64,000 nucleotides of DNA from positions 45,991-109,990 of the forward strand of contig JANSXH010000015.1 of assembly GCA_024743055.1 (NCBI GenBank), written 5' to 3'. Under the pieces are notes generated by a model. It searched no databases. It was given only the letters and a program-made list of their open reading frames with translations, and had not been told where the DNA came from. Made by a program: the position numbers and the translations under genes. Each line of letters opens with the position of its first letter. Position 1 is the first letter of the stretch. Shown piece after piece: positions 1-9,357 of the stretch. This stretch comes from Pseudomonadota bacterium. GTDB taxonomy: Bacteria; Pseudomonadota; Alphaproteobacteria; Sneathiellales; Sneathiellaceae.

Positions 1-613
1 TGAGTCCACCTTTTGTGACAATAAAATCGGCAACCTCCTTGACCCCATTTCCCGCCTTGATATTGGTAAACACAAACGGGCGGTCACCGCGCATTTTCTT
101 TGAATCCCGATCCATCACAGAAAGATCCGCCCCCACATAGGGCGCCAGGTCTATTTTGTTGATGACCAGCAAATCAGATCGTGTGATACCGGGACCGCCT
201 TTGCGCGGAATTTTATCGCCAGCAGAGACATCAATGACATATATGGTCAGATCGGCAAGCTCCGGACTGAATGTCGCAGCCAAATTATCACCACCGGATT
301 CAATGAGAATGAGCTCAAGCCCTTCGAATTTTTCATCTATATCGGCAACGGCCGCCAAATTGATGGAGGCATCCTCGCGAATAGCCGTATGCGGGCAGCC
401 TCCGGTTTCGACACCGACAATACGATCAGGGGAGAGGGCTCCGGAACGGGTGAGAAACTCCGCATCCTCTCGGGTATAAATGTCATTGGTGATAACCGCG
501 AGATTGTAGCTATCACGCATATGCTTGCAAAGGGCGTCGGTAAGAGCCGTCTTGCCTGATCCTACGGGGCCGCCAATACCCACACGCAAAGGTCCATTGA
601 AGCTCTGTGTCAT
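1..613 (-). CDS. ureG: Urease accessory GTPase UreG (3' end outside window)
   Basis: UreG is the SIMIBI-class GTPase that drives nickel delivery into apo-urease together with UreD, UreF and UreE in the cytoplasm. The protein starts at the ATG whose complement is at 611-613. It shows the P-loop GGPVGSGKT at residues 14-22, and further on the metal-binding Cys-Pro-His motif in [14 protein letters not shown] and the NKIDL guanine-specificity motif. About 204 codons are visible and the frame is still open at base 1; the family is usually about 200-215 residues, so only the last few residues are missing. Its ATG overlaps the ureF stop by 4 bases (ATGA), so the two are translationally coupled at the end of the urease operon. 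Confidence 0.96.
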   Translation of the reverse strand, partial: MTQSFNGPLRVGIGGPVGSGKTALTDALCKHMRDSYNLAVITNDIYTREDAEFLTRSGALSPDRIVGVETGGCPHTAIREDASINLAAVADIDEKFEGLELILIESGGDNLAATFSPELADLTIYVIDVSAGDKIPRKGGPGITRSDLLVINKIDLAPYVGADLSVMDRDSKKMRGDRPFVFTNIKAGNGVKEVADFIVTKGGL

Positions 614-1320
614 GATCTGAATAACCTCGTATATTGTGTTTCATGTTGTGCTGAGCACCAGTCGACCATAAGGGTCGCGGCGCCTAAATCTTCCAAACCC
701 GATGCGAGGGCCTTGTCCACAGTTTGTGCAACCTTCGGAGCCAATGCCGCAATCGCCCTTTGCCCATCAGTTTGGCCAAGAGGAATGATGCGGACGGACG
801 CTGATACCAGATTTGAGACGAAACCATGAAGATACGCCGTCAGCGTTGCCTCCAAGGGGATCTTTTTTTCTTCGGCCGCAAGGGCAACGGCGAGCGGATA
901 CACAACCTGACCCTGCCAATGCTGCTTAAGCAATTCCCGACCCGACAGAGGAGAAACATCTGTCATCACCTGAAGGAAGGCACGTCCCTGCTGCGTCGTT
1001 TCAGTCTCAAGCTCTTCTGTAGAGCAGAGGGCTAAACCCAGCTCTGCGACTTCCTTGAGAACCGGCCCATCCTTTGCGGCTGCGGCGGCATAACCCGCCT
1101 TCAACAAAATACAGTCTGACAACCCACTGCCAAAGGCCAGGATATCCTCAATCCACGGCACCAGATTATCAAGGCCTGAAATCAGATCTGCCTCCACCGC
1201 ATACTCAATGCCATGGCTATACGTGTAGGCCCCGACCGGATAGGACGGAGACATCCAGGACATCAAATCAAACAGGTCCTGACTATCCATGAGAATGGCC
1301 GTAAGTTTCGCCGTGCCCAT
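610..1320 (-). CDS. ureF: Urease accessory protein UreF
   Basis: UreF is the urease assembly chaperone that bridges UreD and the UreG GTPase. The helical protein has the family signature [24 protein letters not shown] near its N-terminus and the usual C-terminal helical region. The frame is open to 1395, but I prefer the ATG at 1320 (236 residues) because it follows an AAGGTGGAG ribosome binding site; the ATG at 1290 (226 residues) is a second possibility with no clear binding site. With the 1320 start it overlaps the end of ureE by 38 bases. It couples to ureG through a 4-base overlap. The length fits the family. Confidence 0.93.
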   Translation of the reverse strand: MGTAKLTAILMDSQDLFDLMSWMSPSYPVGAYTYSHGIEYAVEADLISGLDNLVPWIEDILAFGSGLSDCILLKAGYAAAAAKDGPVLKEVAELGLALCSTEELETETTQQGRAFLQVMTDVSPLSGRELLKQHWQGQVVYPLAVALAAEEKKIPLEATLTAYLHGFVSNLVSASVRIIPLGQTDGQRAIAALAPKVAQTVDKALASGLEDLGAATLMVDWCSAQHETQYTRLFRS

Positions 1321-1744
1321 AAGCTCCACCTTCGGGATTAAAAGGCGCATTAATCCGTGCTGTCGTGGCACCAAGCTTTTGGACCATCTCTTCAATCACA
1401 TGGTCCTGACGAATACGGAGGCGGTCTTCCAATAACTGTGTTGGTAGATGACGATTGCCCAGATGCCAGGCTATCCGGACCAGGTGGGCTGTATTTAGGC
1501 AGGTGATGTCAACAACGGGCTCATCTTTGGCTTCCACCAGAATACCGTCGCCGTCTTCGAGGACAAGGATATCCCGGTCCCGCAAGGTGGCAACCTTCGG
1601 CAGATCCAAAAGAAATTCCGAGCCTTGCTTGCCGGTCATTCGGATACGGCGGCGGCGGCGACTTTCAAAATCGAGGATCACCGTATCGACAAGTCGACCG
1701 ACAAACGCCGTTTCACCAACATATACGTGTTTTGCGTGTCGCAT
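1283..1744 (-). CDS. ureE: Urease accessory nickel-binding chaperone UreE
   Basis: UreE is the metallochaperone that passes nickel to the UreG/UreF/UreD complex. The 153-residue protein has the N-terminal beta domain, a ferredoxin-like second domain with the typical WHLGNRH segment containing the conserved metal-binding histidine, and a short His-rich tail ([11 protein letters not shown]) that can hold extra nickel. The tail is modest compared with the long poly-His tails of some species. It lies 3 bases after ureC and overlaps ureF. Confidence 0.95.
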   Translation of the reverse strand: MRHAKHVYVGETAFVGRLVDTVILDFESRRRRRIRMTGKQGSEFLLDLPKVATLRDRDILVLEDGDGILVEAKDEPVVDITCLNTAHLVRIAWHLGNRHLPTQLLEDRLRIRQDHVIEEMVQKLGATTARINAPFNPEGGAYGHGETYGHSHG

Positions 1745-1747
1745 GGC

Positions 1748-3460
1748 TTAATACATGAAATAGCGTTGTGCCATGGGAAGCTCTTCTGCTGGCTCACATG
1801 TCAGCAGTTCCCCATCCGCATGAACCACATAAGTTTCCGGATCAACATCGATTTTTGGCGTTTCGCTATTATGGATCATCGCCGATTTTCCAATTCCTCC
1901 GCGGGTATTTTTGACAGCGAGAAGATCTCGCTCTAATCCGAGTTCACCTTTTAAATCCTTCTCCAAAGAGGCTTCACTGACAAAGCTCACCGAGCTTTCT
2001 GTCAAGCTCTTGCCAAAGGCCCCGAACATCGGTCGATAATGAACTGGTTGCGGTGTTGGAATGGAAGCATTTGGATCCCCCATGGGTGCCGCCGCGATGG
2101 TTCCGGATTTCAGGATCAACTCGGGTTTGACTCCAAAAAAGGCTGGAGACCAAAGAACAAGATCGGCGAGCTTGCCAACTTCAACGGAACCAACATGACT
2201 ATCGATGCCATGGGCAATGGCCGGGTTGATGGTGTATTTTGAGATATACCTCTTGACCCGAAAATTATCGTTCTCTCCAGATTCCTGAGCGAGCCTGCCC
2301 CGCTGTTTCTTCATTTTATCCGCGGTTTGCCAGGTTCGGATCAACACCTCACCCACCCGGCCCATGGCCTGACTGTCAGACGCTATAATCGAAAATGCCC
2401 CCATATCATGGAGAATATCTTCTGCGGCAATGGTTTCCTTCCGAATACGACTTTCAGCAAAGGCAACATCTTCCGGAATATTGGGATCCAAATGATGGCA
2501 GACCATCAGCATATCCAGATGTTCATCAATAGTATTGACAGTGTAAGGTCTCGTCGGATTGGTCGAAGACGGCAGGACATTCTCCTCACTAATGACCTTG
2601 ATAATGTCAGGGGCATGGCCGCCGCCCGCACCTTCTGTATGAAAGGCATGGATGGTCCGGCCCTTGAAAGCCGCAACTGTGTTTTCGACAAATCCGGATT
2701 CATTCAGGGTATCCGTATGGATCAGAACCTGCACATCCGTCTTGTCGGCCACATCAAGACAACAATCGATGGAGGCCGGCGTCGTCCCCCAGTCTTCATG
2801 GAGTTTAAGGCCGCAAGCCCCAGCCCGCACCTGCTCATAGAGCGCATCCGGCAGGCTTGCATTGCCTTTGCCGAAGAAGCCGAGATTCATCGGAAAAGCC
2901 TCAGCTGCCTGCAACATGCGGGAGATATGAAAGGCACCCGGCGTGCAAGTCGTGGCGTTAGTGCCGGTGGCCGGTCCTGTACCACCGCCCATCATCGTGG
3001 TCACGCCGCTATAGAGAGCTTCCTCGATTTGTTGCGGGCAGATAAAATGGATATGAACATCGAGGGCTCCAGCAGTGAGAATTTTTCCCTCTCCAGCGAT
3101 GACCTCCGTTGACGGGCCAATGATGATCGAAACATCGGGCTGGATATCCGGATTGCCGGCTTTACCGATGGCGGCAATCCGACCATCTCTTAGGCCTACA
3201 TCCGCCTTAATAATCCCCCAATGATCTATAATCAGGGCATTGGTGATAACTGTATCGACAGCGCCGCCCTCTCGGGTAATCTGGGATTGACCCATGCCAT
3301 CGCGAATGACCTTGCCGCCGCCAAACTTTACCTCTTCGCCATAGGTCGTCAGGTCATCTTCGACCTCAATGAACAGCTCTGTGTCCGCAAGGCGCAATCT
3401 GTCTCCCGTTGTCGGTCCGAACATGTCGGCATAGGCGCGGCGTGAAAATGTAACAGCCAT
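1748..3460 (-). CDS. ureC: Urease alpha (catalytic) subunit UreC
   Basis: The catalytic subunit hydrolyses urea to ammonia and carbamate in the cytoplasm. All active-site residues are visible: His136 and His138 (HIHF), the carbamylated lysine Lys219 ([10 protein letters not shown]), His248 (LIHTD), His274 (HAFHTEG), the catalytic His322 of the CHH flap motif, and Asp362 (SDSQAMGR), each offset by 2 from Klebsiella numbering. The 570-residue length is standard. It sits 2 bases after ureB and 3 bases before ureE, in the separate-subunit (A, B, C) arrangement usual in bacteria. Nothing suggests inactivation. Confidence 0.98.
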   Translation of the reverse strand: MAVTFSRRAYADMFGPTTGDRLRLADTELFIEVEDDLTTYGEEVKFGGGKVIRDGMGQSQITREGGAVDTVITNALIIDHWGIIKADVGLRDGRIAAIGKAGNPDIQPDVSIIIGPSTEVIAGEGKILTAGALDVHIHFICPQQIEEALYSGVTTMMGGGTGPATGTNATTCTPGAFHISRMLQAAEAFPMNLGFFGKGNASLPDALYEQVRAGACGLKLHEDWGTTPASIDCCLDVADKTDVQVLIHTDTLNESGFVENTVAAFKGRTIHAFHTEGAGGGHAPDIIKVISEENVLPSSTNPTRPYTVNTIDEHLDMLMVCHHLDPNIPEDVAFAESRIRKETIAAEDILHDMGAFSIIASDSQAMGRVGEVLIRTWQTADKMKKQRGRLAQESGENDNFRVKRYISKYTINPAIAHGIDSHVGSVEVGKLADLVLWSPAFFGVKPELILKSGTIAAAPMGDPNASIPTPQPVHYRPMFGAFGKSLTESSVSFVSEASLEKDLKGELGLERDLLAVKNTRGGIGKSAMIHNSETPKIDVDPETYVVHADGELLTCEPAEELPMAQRYFMY

Positions 3461-3462
3461 GA

Positions 3463-3780
3463 TTATCCTTCCTCATCCAGAGGGCCCATGACCGCCTGGT
3501 TAAACCCGTAAATTTTCCGACTTCCCGAGAGAGCTACTAAAGACACATCCCGCACCTGGCCTGGCTCAAACCGCACGGCAGTCCCGGCGGCGATATCAAG
3601 ACGAAAACCCTTGGCGGCTTCCCGATCAAATTCCAAGCCGCTATTGGCCTCGGCAAAATGGTAGTGGCTGCCGACCTGAACCGGTCGATCCCCGGTATTG
3701 GCAACTTTCAATGTCATCACCTGGCGGCCCGCATTAAGTTCCAGATTTCCCTCTTTTGGGATAATTTCACCCGGTTTCAT
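3463..3780 (-). CDS. ureB: Urease beta subunit UreB
   Basis: This is the small beta subunit of the (alpha-beta-gamma)3 urease. The 105 residues begin MKPGEIIP and carry the conserved [21 protein letters not shown] segment and FEPGQ, and end near GFNQAVMG; these are hallmarks of UreB. It is an independent gene, not fused to ureA as in Helicobacter. It is separated from ureA by 10 bases and from ureC by 2, so it must be co-translated with them. Confidence 0.97.
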   Translation of the reverse strand: MKPGEIIPKEGNLELNAGRQVMTLKVANTGDRPVQVGSHYHFAEANSGLEFDREAAKGFRLDIAAGTAVRFEPGQVRDVSLVALSGSRKIYGFNQAVMGPLDEEG

Positions 3781-3790
3781 GGTCCCCTCC

Positions 3791-4093
3791 CTAACGAATT
3801 GGCTGATGGACGGTCACAAGCTTCGTGCCGTCGGGAAAGGTGGCTTCCACCTGAACATCATGGATCATATCAGCGACCCCTTCCATAACCTGATCCCGGC
3901 GGACGACTGTGCCGCCCTCACTCATCAAGGCGGCAACGGATTTTCCTTCCCGCGCCCCTTCGACCACGAAATCAGTAATCAGTGCTATGGATTCCGGGTA
4001 GTTGAGCTTGACCCCGCGCTCCAATCGCCCGCGCGCCACCATGGCAGCCAGCGAGACCAGCATTTTGTCTTTTTCCCTCGGTGTAAAAATCAT
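3791..4093 (-). CDS. ureA: Urease gamma subunit UreA
   Basis: This is the gamma structural subunit of urease, 100 residues, the typical length. It starts [12 protein letters not shown] and contains the signature [25 protein letters not shown] and a C-terminal VTVHQPI segment, all characteristic of UreA. It contributes to the trimeric scaffold rather than to catalysis. It follows ureD by 15 bases and precedes ureB. Confidence 0.97.
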   Translation of the reverse strand: MIFTPREKDKMLVSLAAMVARGRLERGVKLNYPESIALITDFVVEGAREGKSVAALMSEGGTVVRRDQVMEGVADMIHDVQVEATFPDGTKLVTVHQPIR

Positions 4094-4108
4094 CCCAACC
4101 CTCGATTA

Positions 4109-5008
4109 TTAGTTTTCCCAAACCCGCGGCAATGGAACCTCGGTTCCCGCAATCTCAGCTCTCATAATTGTCAGTATTTCTACCAAGGCTCGGCGAAGCG
4201 CATAGCCGTCTTCCCCCAGCACCCTGAAAATCAGTAACCCGCCCCGACAGCTCACCGCCGCGCGGGCTTCACACTCCCGGGCGGCCTGACGGGCAACATC
4301 AAGATGACGTCTGACTTCTTCATCTGCCAGCAGGATTGTCGCCACTGCACCAGCTCCGGACATAAGAGCCTTTCTCTTCGACAATTCCGCAATGTCTCCA
4401 TCTAGTACAAGGTTATCGAACCACAGTAGGCGACCATCCTTCCAGATTTTCCAGCCGTCCTTCACATGTGCCCGATGTAAGCTTTCTCCGTGAGCTTTCC
4501 GACCAAATACCGTCGCTTCCACTGCCAGAAAGCGACTGCCGGTAACGAGGTGAACGTCATTTCGTCTGTTGAGACGACTTCCTTCAAACAGAATAGTCTC
4601 CTGAGGGAGCCATTCCAGAAAAGCCCCGGCCTTAACAGATATTTCACTCCGGATCATGGCTTCTGTGGTACCGACCGACCGATATATTTTTTCAGCCGCC
4701 TGACCACTGACTGTAAGGCGAGCGTCTTCCTGCAGGTTGATATTGTAATTGATCTGATCGCCCCCGGTGAGGCCACCTGCCGTATTGATAAGCACCGCTT
4801 CCGGTACATCTATCTGATCAACCGTCGGAAAGCGAGCGCGGGCGCATCCGCGCTGATAGAGATGCAGAAGAGCTGATTTCTGACCCCGAGACGCAAAGCC
4901 GATTTCTAGGCGACCCTCCGTTCTTTCAAGCGATGGAGGGGCAGCCTTTGAAACCAGTTCAGTATCTCCAGCTTCAGGCTCAGACGGTGAGGTATTTTCG
5001 AACGTCAC
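4109..5008 (-). CDS. ureD: Urease accessory protein UreD
   Basis: UreD is the scaffold that docks UreF-UreG onto apo-urease and channels nickel. Features seen are the TEGRLEIGFASRGQKSALLHLYQRGCARARFP opening (in pieces), the NTAGGLTGGD motif and the WLPQETILFEGS motif, all diagnostic of UreD. The start codon is GTG at 5008, preceded by AAGGA, and the first 29 bases overlap the end of urtE. This overlap physically ties the urea transporter genes to the urease genes in a single operon. The 299-residue length is slightly above average because of an N-terminal extension of about 30 residues of low complexity, so a start further in is possible. Confidence 0.94.
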   Translation of the reverse strand: MTFENTSPSEPEAGDTELVSKAAPPSLERTEGRLEIGFASRGQKSALLHLYQRGCARARFPTVDQIDVPEAVLINTAGGLTGGDQINYNINLQEDARLTVSGQAAEKIYRSVGTTEAMIRSEISVKAGAFLEWLPQETILFEGSRLNRRNDVHLVTGSRFLAVEATVFGRKAHGESLHRAHVKDGWKIWKDGRLLWFDNLVLDGDIAELSKRKALMSGAGAVATILLADEEVRRHLDVARQAARECEARAAVSCRGGLLIFRVLGEDGYALRRALVEILTIMRAEIAGTEVPLPRVWEN

Positions 5009-5675
5009 TTTCCAGCATATCCTTTTTAGCCCCCGTCAAAACCACTTCTCCTCGATCCATGACCGCAAACCGATCTGCGAGATCTCGGGCAAATTCAAAA
5101 TATTGCTCGACCAGCAGAATCGCCATGTCACCCCTATCTCGAAGGAGCGATATCACATTGCCGATATCCTTAATGATCGACGGCTGAATGCCCTCCGTCG
5201 GTTCATCAAGAACCAGAAGCTTTGGCCGTGTCACCAGCGCCCGGCCGATAGCCAATTGCTGCTGTTGTCCACCAGACAGATCTCCACCCCTTCTTCCTAG
5301 CATGTCTTTCAGGATCGGGAACAGGTCAAAGATTTCAGCAGGAATAAATCTGTCCTTTCGCGGTATTGCAGCAAAGCCGGTTTTTAAATTTTCCTGAACA
5401 GTGAGCAGCGGAAAGATTTCCCGCCCTTGAGGAATCACCGCGATCCCGAGGCGAGCCCGATCGTAAGGGCTGAGCGATGTAATATCCCGGCCTTCCCATA
5501 TGACTTTGCCCTGGGAAACCGGTTGCTGTCCGACAATGGCCCGCAAGGTACTCGTCTTGCCAACGCCGTTTCGACCCAGCAAAGACGTGACCTCCCCTTT
5601 TTTGACTTCAAGCGAAACCTTGCGCAATGCTTGGCTTGCGCCATAAAAGAGATCAACATTTTCAACAGTCAACAT
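4980..5675 (-). CDS. urtE: Urea ABC transporter ATPase UrtE
   Basis: This is the second ATP-binding subunit (LivF-like) of the high-affinity urea importer UrtABCDE. It has Walker A (LLGRNGVGKTST), the ABC signature (LSGGQQQQLAIGRAL) and Walker B (LLVLDEPTEGIQPS), with the EGIQPSI sequence characteristic of the HAAT/LivF subfamily. At 231 residues it matches the family. It is assigned to urea rather than branched-chain amino acids because it lies directly against urease genes and belongs to a five-gene urt set. Confidence 0.95.
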   Translation of the reverse strand: MLTVENVDLFYGASQALRKVSLEVKKGEVTSLLGRNGVGKTSTLRAIVGQQPVSQGKVIWEGRDITSLSPYDRARLGIAVIPQGREIFPLLTVQENLKTGFAAIPRKDRFIPAEIFDLFPILKDMLGRRGGDLSGGQQQQLAIGRALVTRPKLLVLDEPTEGIQPSIIKDIGNVISLLRDRGDMAILLVEQYFEFARDLADRFAVMDRGEVVLTGAKKDMLESDVRKYLTV

Positions 5676-5677
5676 GA

Positions 5678-6448
5678 TTAGCGCCCCAGATAAACATCGA
5701 TGACCCGTTGGTTATTCTGCACGGTATCAAGGCTGCCCTCGGCCAACACTGATCCTTCATGCAGAACCGTTACCTTGGTATTGAGAGCCCGCACAAACTC
5801 CATATCATGCTCAACAACCACAACTGAATGGGTCGAGGAAATCTCCCGAAGGAGATCCGCGGTCTGCTCCGTTTCTGCATCGGTCATGCCGGCAACCGGC
5901 TCGTCGACCAATAACAGATCCGGATCCTGCATCAACAGCATGCCGATCTCGAGCCATTGCTTTTGTCCGTGCGACAACTCTCCGGCGAGCCAGGTCGCCT
6001 TTTCCTCCAACCGGATTATCTTGAGCACTTCCATGATCCTGGCCAGCTGTGCATCATTCAACGCCGCAAACAGCGTTTTCATGACTGATTTGTCTTCTTT
6101 CAAGGAGAGTTCCAGATTATGGAAAACGGATTGGCTCTCAAATACAGTCGGCTTCTGGAATTTGCGACCGATCCCGAGATTGGCGATAAATGCTTCATCA
6201 TGCTTGGTCAGGTCGATTTCATTTTTGAAAAAAACCATGCCTTCATCCGGTCTGGTTTTTCCAGTTATGACATCCATCATGGTCGTCTTGCCAGCGCCGT
6301 TGGGCCCAATAATCGCTCTCATCTCTCCAGGCTCGATGAAAAAACTCAGGTTGTTAAGCGCTTTAAATCCGTCAAAGCTGACACTCACACCATCCAGATA
6401 AAGAATGGAGGGGAAGTCAGCGGGTGCGGATACAGGTTGCGAAGTCAT
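5678..6448 (-). CDS. urtD: Urea ABC transporter ATPase UrtD
   Basis: This is the LivG-like ATP-binding subunit of the urea importer. It shows Walker A (IGPNGAGKTTMMDVITGKT), the signature region LSHGQKQWLEIGMLL and Walker B (LLLVDEPVAGMTDAET). The SHGQKQWLEI form of the signature is typical of UrtD and differs from LivG. The length of 256 residues is normal. It sits immediately against the urtC stop and 2 bases upstream of urtE. Confidence 0.95.
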   Translation of the reverse strand: MTSQPVSAPADFPSILYLDGVSVSFDGFKALNNLSFFIEPGEMRAIIGPNGAGKTTMMDVITGKTRPDEGMVFFKNEIDLTKHDEAFIANLGIGRKFQKPTVFESQSVFHNLELSLKEDKSVMKTLFAALNDAQLARIMEVLKIIRLEEKATWLAGELSHGQKQWLEIGMLLMQDPDLLLVDEPVAGMTDAETEQTADLLREISSTHSVVVVEHDMEFVRALNTKVTVLHEGSVLAEGSLDTVQNNQRVIDVYLGR

Positions 6449-7627
6449 TTAATCCTCCTTTACAACGGGAGACCGTGGGGCAAGCGGAGGGTCCGATTGA
6501 CGCAGGTTCTTGAATTTCTCAATCCAGATCCCGGATGTACCGACAATACCTTTGGGCAAGAACAGGGTGGTGAATACAAACAATCCGCCCAGCAGATACA
6601 GCCAGGCATCAGGAAAGGCGCCTGTAAAATAGCTTTTTCCCCAGTTGACGAGTACCGCACCAAGAACCGCACCCCACAATGTGCCGCGTCCGCCAACAGC
6701 TACCCAGATTACAACCTCGATGGAATTGGCCGGAGAGAATTCGGACGGGTTGATGATCCCGACCTGTGGAACATAGAGGGCGCCAGCAATCCCGGCCAAC
6801 ACCGCTGATACAACAAAGACAAATAGTTTGTAATATTCCACCCGATAGCCGGAAAAACGGGTGCGGCTTTCCGCATCCCTTATCGCGATAAGCACCCGGC
6901 CCAGTTTGGATTGGGTAATGAAACTGCTGATCAGATAGCCAAGGGCCAAGGCCAGGATAGAGGCCACGAACAGGCCGAGACGCGTCCCGTCTGCTTGCAG
7001 ATCAAATCCCAGAATGTCCTTGAAATCCGTCAGACCATTATTGCCGCCAAATCCCATGTCGTTGCGGAAAAAAGCCAAAAGCAGGGCATATGTCATGGCC
7101 TGGGTAATAATAGAGAGGTAGACACCGGTAACCCGGGCTCGAAAAGCAAACCATCCAAAAACAAAGGCGAGGATCCCCGGTACCAGAACGACCATCAACA
7201 ATGCAAAGGGAAACATGTCAAAGCCGTACCAGTACCAGGGCAACTCCGTCCAGTTCAGGAACACCATGAAATCGGGAAGCTCGGGATTACCATACACACC
7301 GCGATCCCCGATCTGGCGCATCAAATACATCCCCATTGCGTAACCACCAAGGGCGAAGAACGCCCCGTGCCCCAGACTGAGAATACCGCAATAGCCCCAG
7401 ATCAGGTCTACGCTCAGAGCGAGAAGGGCAAAGCACAGATATTTGCCAAACAGGCTGACCAGATAAGTCGGCACATGAAGGCTAGAACTTTCCGGTACAA
7501 AGATGTTAAGAACAGGAACAAGGAGGGCGGCAGCAAGAAGAATCCCCAAAAACGTCTTACCGCCGCCCGGAAGACCCGTCATGAGGGAAAGAAACGGGCC
7601 TTGTTGTGTATTTTTCATCAGATCCAT
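6449..7627 (-). CDS. urtC: Urea ABC transporter permease UrtC
   Basis: This is one of the two membrane subunits (LivM-like) of the urea importer. The 392-residue protein is dominated by hydrophobic helices (roughly 9-10 segments), with the [20 protein letters not shown] motif of the family near residues 85-105 and the [21 protein letters not shown] cytoplasmic loop (given in part) that contacts the ATPases. It is separated from urtB by 3 bases and followed immediately by urtD. It is somewhat longer than LivM, as is usual for UrtC. Confidence 0.95.
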   Translation of the reverse strand: MDLMKNTQQGPFLSLMTGLPGGGKTFLGILLAAALLVPVLNIFVPESSSLHVPTYLVSLFGKYLCFALLALSVDLIWGYCGILSLGHGAFFALGGYAMGMYLMRQIGDRGVYGNPELPDFMVFLNWTELPWYWYGFDMFPFALLMVVLVPGILAFVFGWFAFRARVTGVYLSIITQAMTYALLLAFFRNDMGFGGNNGLTDFKDILGFDLQADGTRLGLFVASILALALGYLISSFITQSKLGRVLIAIRDAESRTRFSGYRVEYYKLFVFVVSAVLAGIAGALYVPQVGIINPSEFSPANSIEVVIWVAVGGRGTLWGAVLGAVLVNWGKSYFTGAFPDAWLYLLGGLFVFTTLFLPKGIVGTSGIWIEKFKNLRQSDPPLAPRSPVVKED

Positions 7628-7630
7628 GGC

Positions 7631-9271
7631 TTAGTTCTCCACGGCCCGGCCTTTGAGGGCGAAGAGCCCTCTTGGCCGTTTCTGAATGAACAGGATGATG
7701 ACCACCAGAACCAGGATCTTGGCGAGAACCGCACCAGTGTAGGGTTCCAAAAACTTGTTGGTTATACCGAGGCTGAGCGCTCCCACCAGAGTCCCCCATA
7801 AATTGCCGACACCGCCAAAGACCACGACCATGAAACTGTCGATGATATAGGCCTGGCCGAGATTGGGGCTGACATTGTCGATCTGGCTCAAGGCCACACC
7901 GGCCATCCCAGCGACCCCGGAGCCGAGTCCGAATGTCATGGCGTCGACCCAACCGGTACGGATTCCCATGGAAGCTGCCATCTGCCGGTTTTGGGTGACA
8001 GCCCGCATTTGCAAGCCGAATGCTGTTTTGCGCAGGACAAGCATCAAAAGGATCAGAACCGCCGCCGCAAACAAGATGATGCCGATGCGGTTATAGGTCA
8101 GTGCCAGCCCTCCGGTGACTTCCCAGGTCCCACTAAGCCAGTCCGGAGAGGAAACCTCCTTGTTTGTTGGTCCAAAGATAGTGCGAACGAATTGCTGCAA
8201 GATCAGGCTAAGACCCCAGGTCGCCAGTAGCGTTTCCAGGGGACGGCCGTAGAGAAACCGGATAATGCTGCGCTCAATTCCGATGCCACAGGCACCGGAC
8301 ACCAGAAACGCCGCGGGAATCGCGACCAGCAGGGAAAAATTCATCATATCCGGCGCAAAGTTTAGGAAAAGCTGCTGCACCATATAGGTCGTATAAGCGC
8401 CGATCATGACCATCTCGCCATGGGCCATATTGATCACCCCCATTACCCCGAAGGTGATGGCGAGGCCAATGGCCGCCAGCAGCAGGACGGACCCGAGGGA
8501 GACGCCTTGAAAGATATTCTCGATAATGTTCAGAAAGGCTAGCTTCTCGTCGATTTTGGCTAGCGCGGCGTCAACGGCGAGAGCCAACTGCAACTCAGCG
8601 TCAGTCGGGTCCTTTATCGCCTGAAGCTTTCGACCTTCCGCACTTAGCAAGGATTTAACTTGCGGATCGGCCATTCCTTCCAGCATCTCCACAGCCGCCA
8701 GCTGCTCTTCGGAACTCTGTGCGTGGGTCAGCTTTAGGGCAGCCAGAGTACGCTCCAGCGCCTTGGTAACCGTAGGGTCCGTTTCTGTGGCCAGCGCCTG
8801 CTCAATCGGTGTTCTCATCTCTGCGGGCCGGCTTTTGAAAACAGCATCAGCTGCTTTCAGCCTCAGGTTCGGATCGTCATTCAGCAAGGTCAAACCGCCG
8901 AGCAATCCCTTAATAAGTCCACGCATCTTGTTATTGATGCGGATTTTCCTGACTTCGCGCTTTTTGACAGATCCAAGGGCTTCACCGGTCAACGCATTGA
9001 CAATGTCATATCCGCCGGAAGCCTTATTCCCAATGACCAACAACTTATCGGATTTTCTGGTAAAGAGATCTCCGGCGAGCAAAGCCTCAAGCAGGGGCGC
9101 CGAACGGGCGTCTCCTGTGGCTGCAATAATCTCAACCGCCTGAATTTTATCTTTGTAGCTTTTTGCAAGTAATCCCTCGGCGGCAGAATCAAAGCTCTGC
9201 GCCTGGGCCGAAAACTGGATGGCAAAGACCAAAAGCAGGCCTGCCAGAAGGGTTTTAAACTCGATCCGCAT
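7631..9271 (-). CDS. urtB: Urea ABC transporter permease UrtB
   Basis: This is the second membrane subunit (LivH-like) of the urea importer. It starts with a signal-like hydrophobic stretch (residues about 7-24, ending SAQAQS), followed by a periplasmic helical region of about 220 residues before the usual permease domain (SLGSVLLLAAIGLAITFGVMGVINMAHGEM, in pieces). The MAHGEMVMIGAY motif is typical of LivH/UrtB. The long N-terminal extracytoplasmic extension accounts for the 546-residue length and is a known feature of proteobacterial UrtB. It follows urtA by 86 bases that contain a stem-loop. Confidence 0.95.
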   Translation of the reverse strand: MRIEFKTLLAGLLLVFAIQFSAQAQSFDSAAEGLLAKSYKDKIQAVEIIAATGDARSAPLLEALLAGDLFTRKSDKLLVIGNKASGGYDIVNALTGEALGSVKKREVRKIRINNKMRGLIKGLLGGLTLLNDDPNLRLKAADAVFKSRPAEMRTPIEQALATETDPTVTKALERTLAALKLTHAQSSEEQLAAVEMLEGMADPQVKSLLSAEGRKLQAIKDPTDAELQLALAVDAALAKIDEKLAFLNIIENIFQGVSLGSVLLLAAIGLAITFGVMGVINMAHGEMVMIGAYTTYMVQQLFLNFAPDMMNFSLLVAIPAAFLVSGACGIGIERSIIRFLYGRPLETLLATWGLSLILQQFVRTIFGPTNKEVSSPDWLSGTWEVTGGLALTYNRIGIILFAAAVLILLMLVLRKTAFGLQMRAVTQNRQMAASMGIRTGWVDAMTFGLGSGVAGMAGVALSQIDNVSPNLGQAYIIDSFMVVVFGGVGNLWGTLVGALSLGITNKFLEPYTGAVLAKILVLVVIILFIQKRPRGLFALKGRAVEN

Positions 9272-9314
9272 GGGGGTCCGGATCCTTTTTATATTTGGTT
9301 TTGAAAAGGGGAAT

Positions 9315-9344
9315 TTGGGGACCGGACCGAGATCCGATCCCCAA
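9315..9344 (-). terminator. Stem-loop between urtA and urtB
   Basis: Arms TTGGGGA and TCCCCAA enclose a spacer that itself contains GG/CC pairing. It lies in the 86-base gap just after urtA. On the minus strand it is followed by a pyrimidine-rich stretch but not by a clean T tract, so I read it as a processing or partial-termination hairpin, which would allow more UrtA than downstream subunits. That role is an inference. Confidence 0.5.
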
Positions 9345-9357
9345 GCCGGGTAATCTC

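Noticed and set aside
2327..3112. 261-codon plus-strand frame inside ureC
   Set aside because: Antisense shadow of ureC, whose active-site residues are all intact.
7557..7952. 131-codon minus-strand frame overlapping urtB and urtC
   Set aside because: Out-of-frame shadow of the two permease genes.
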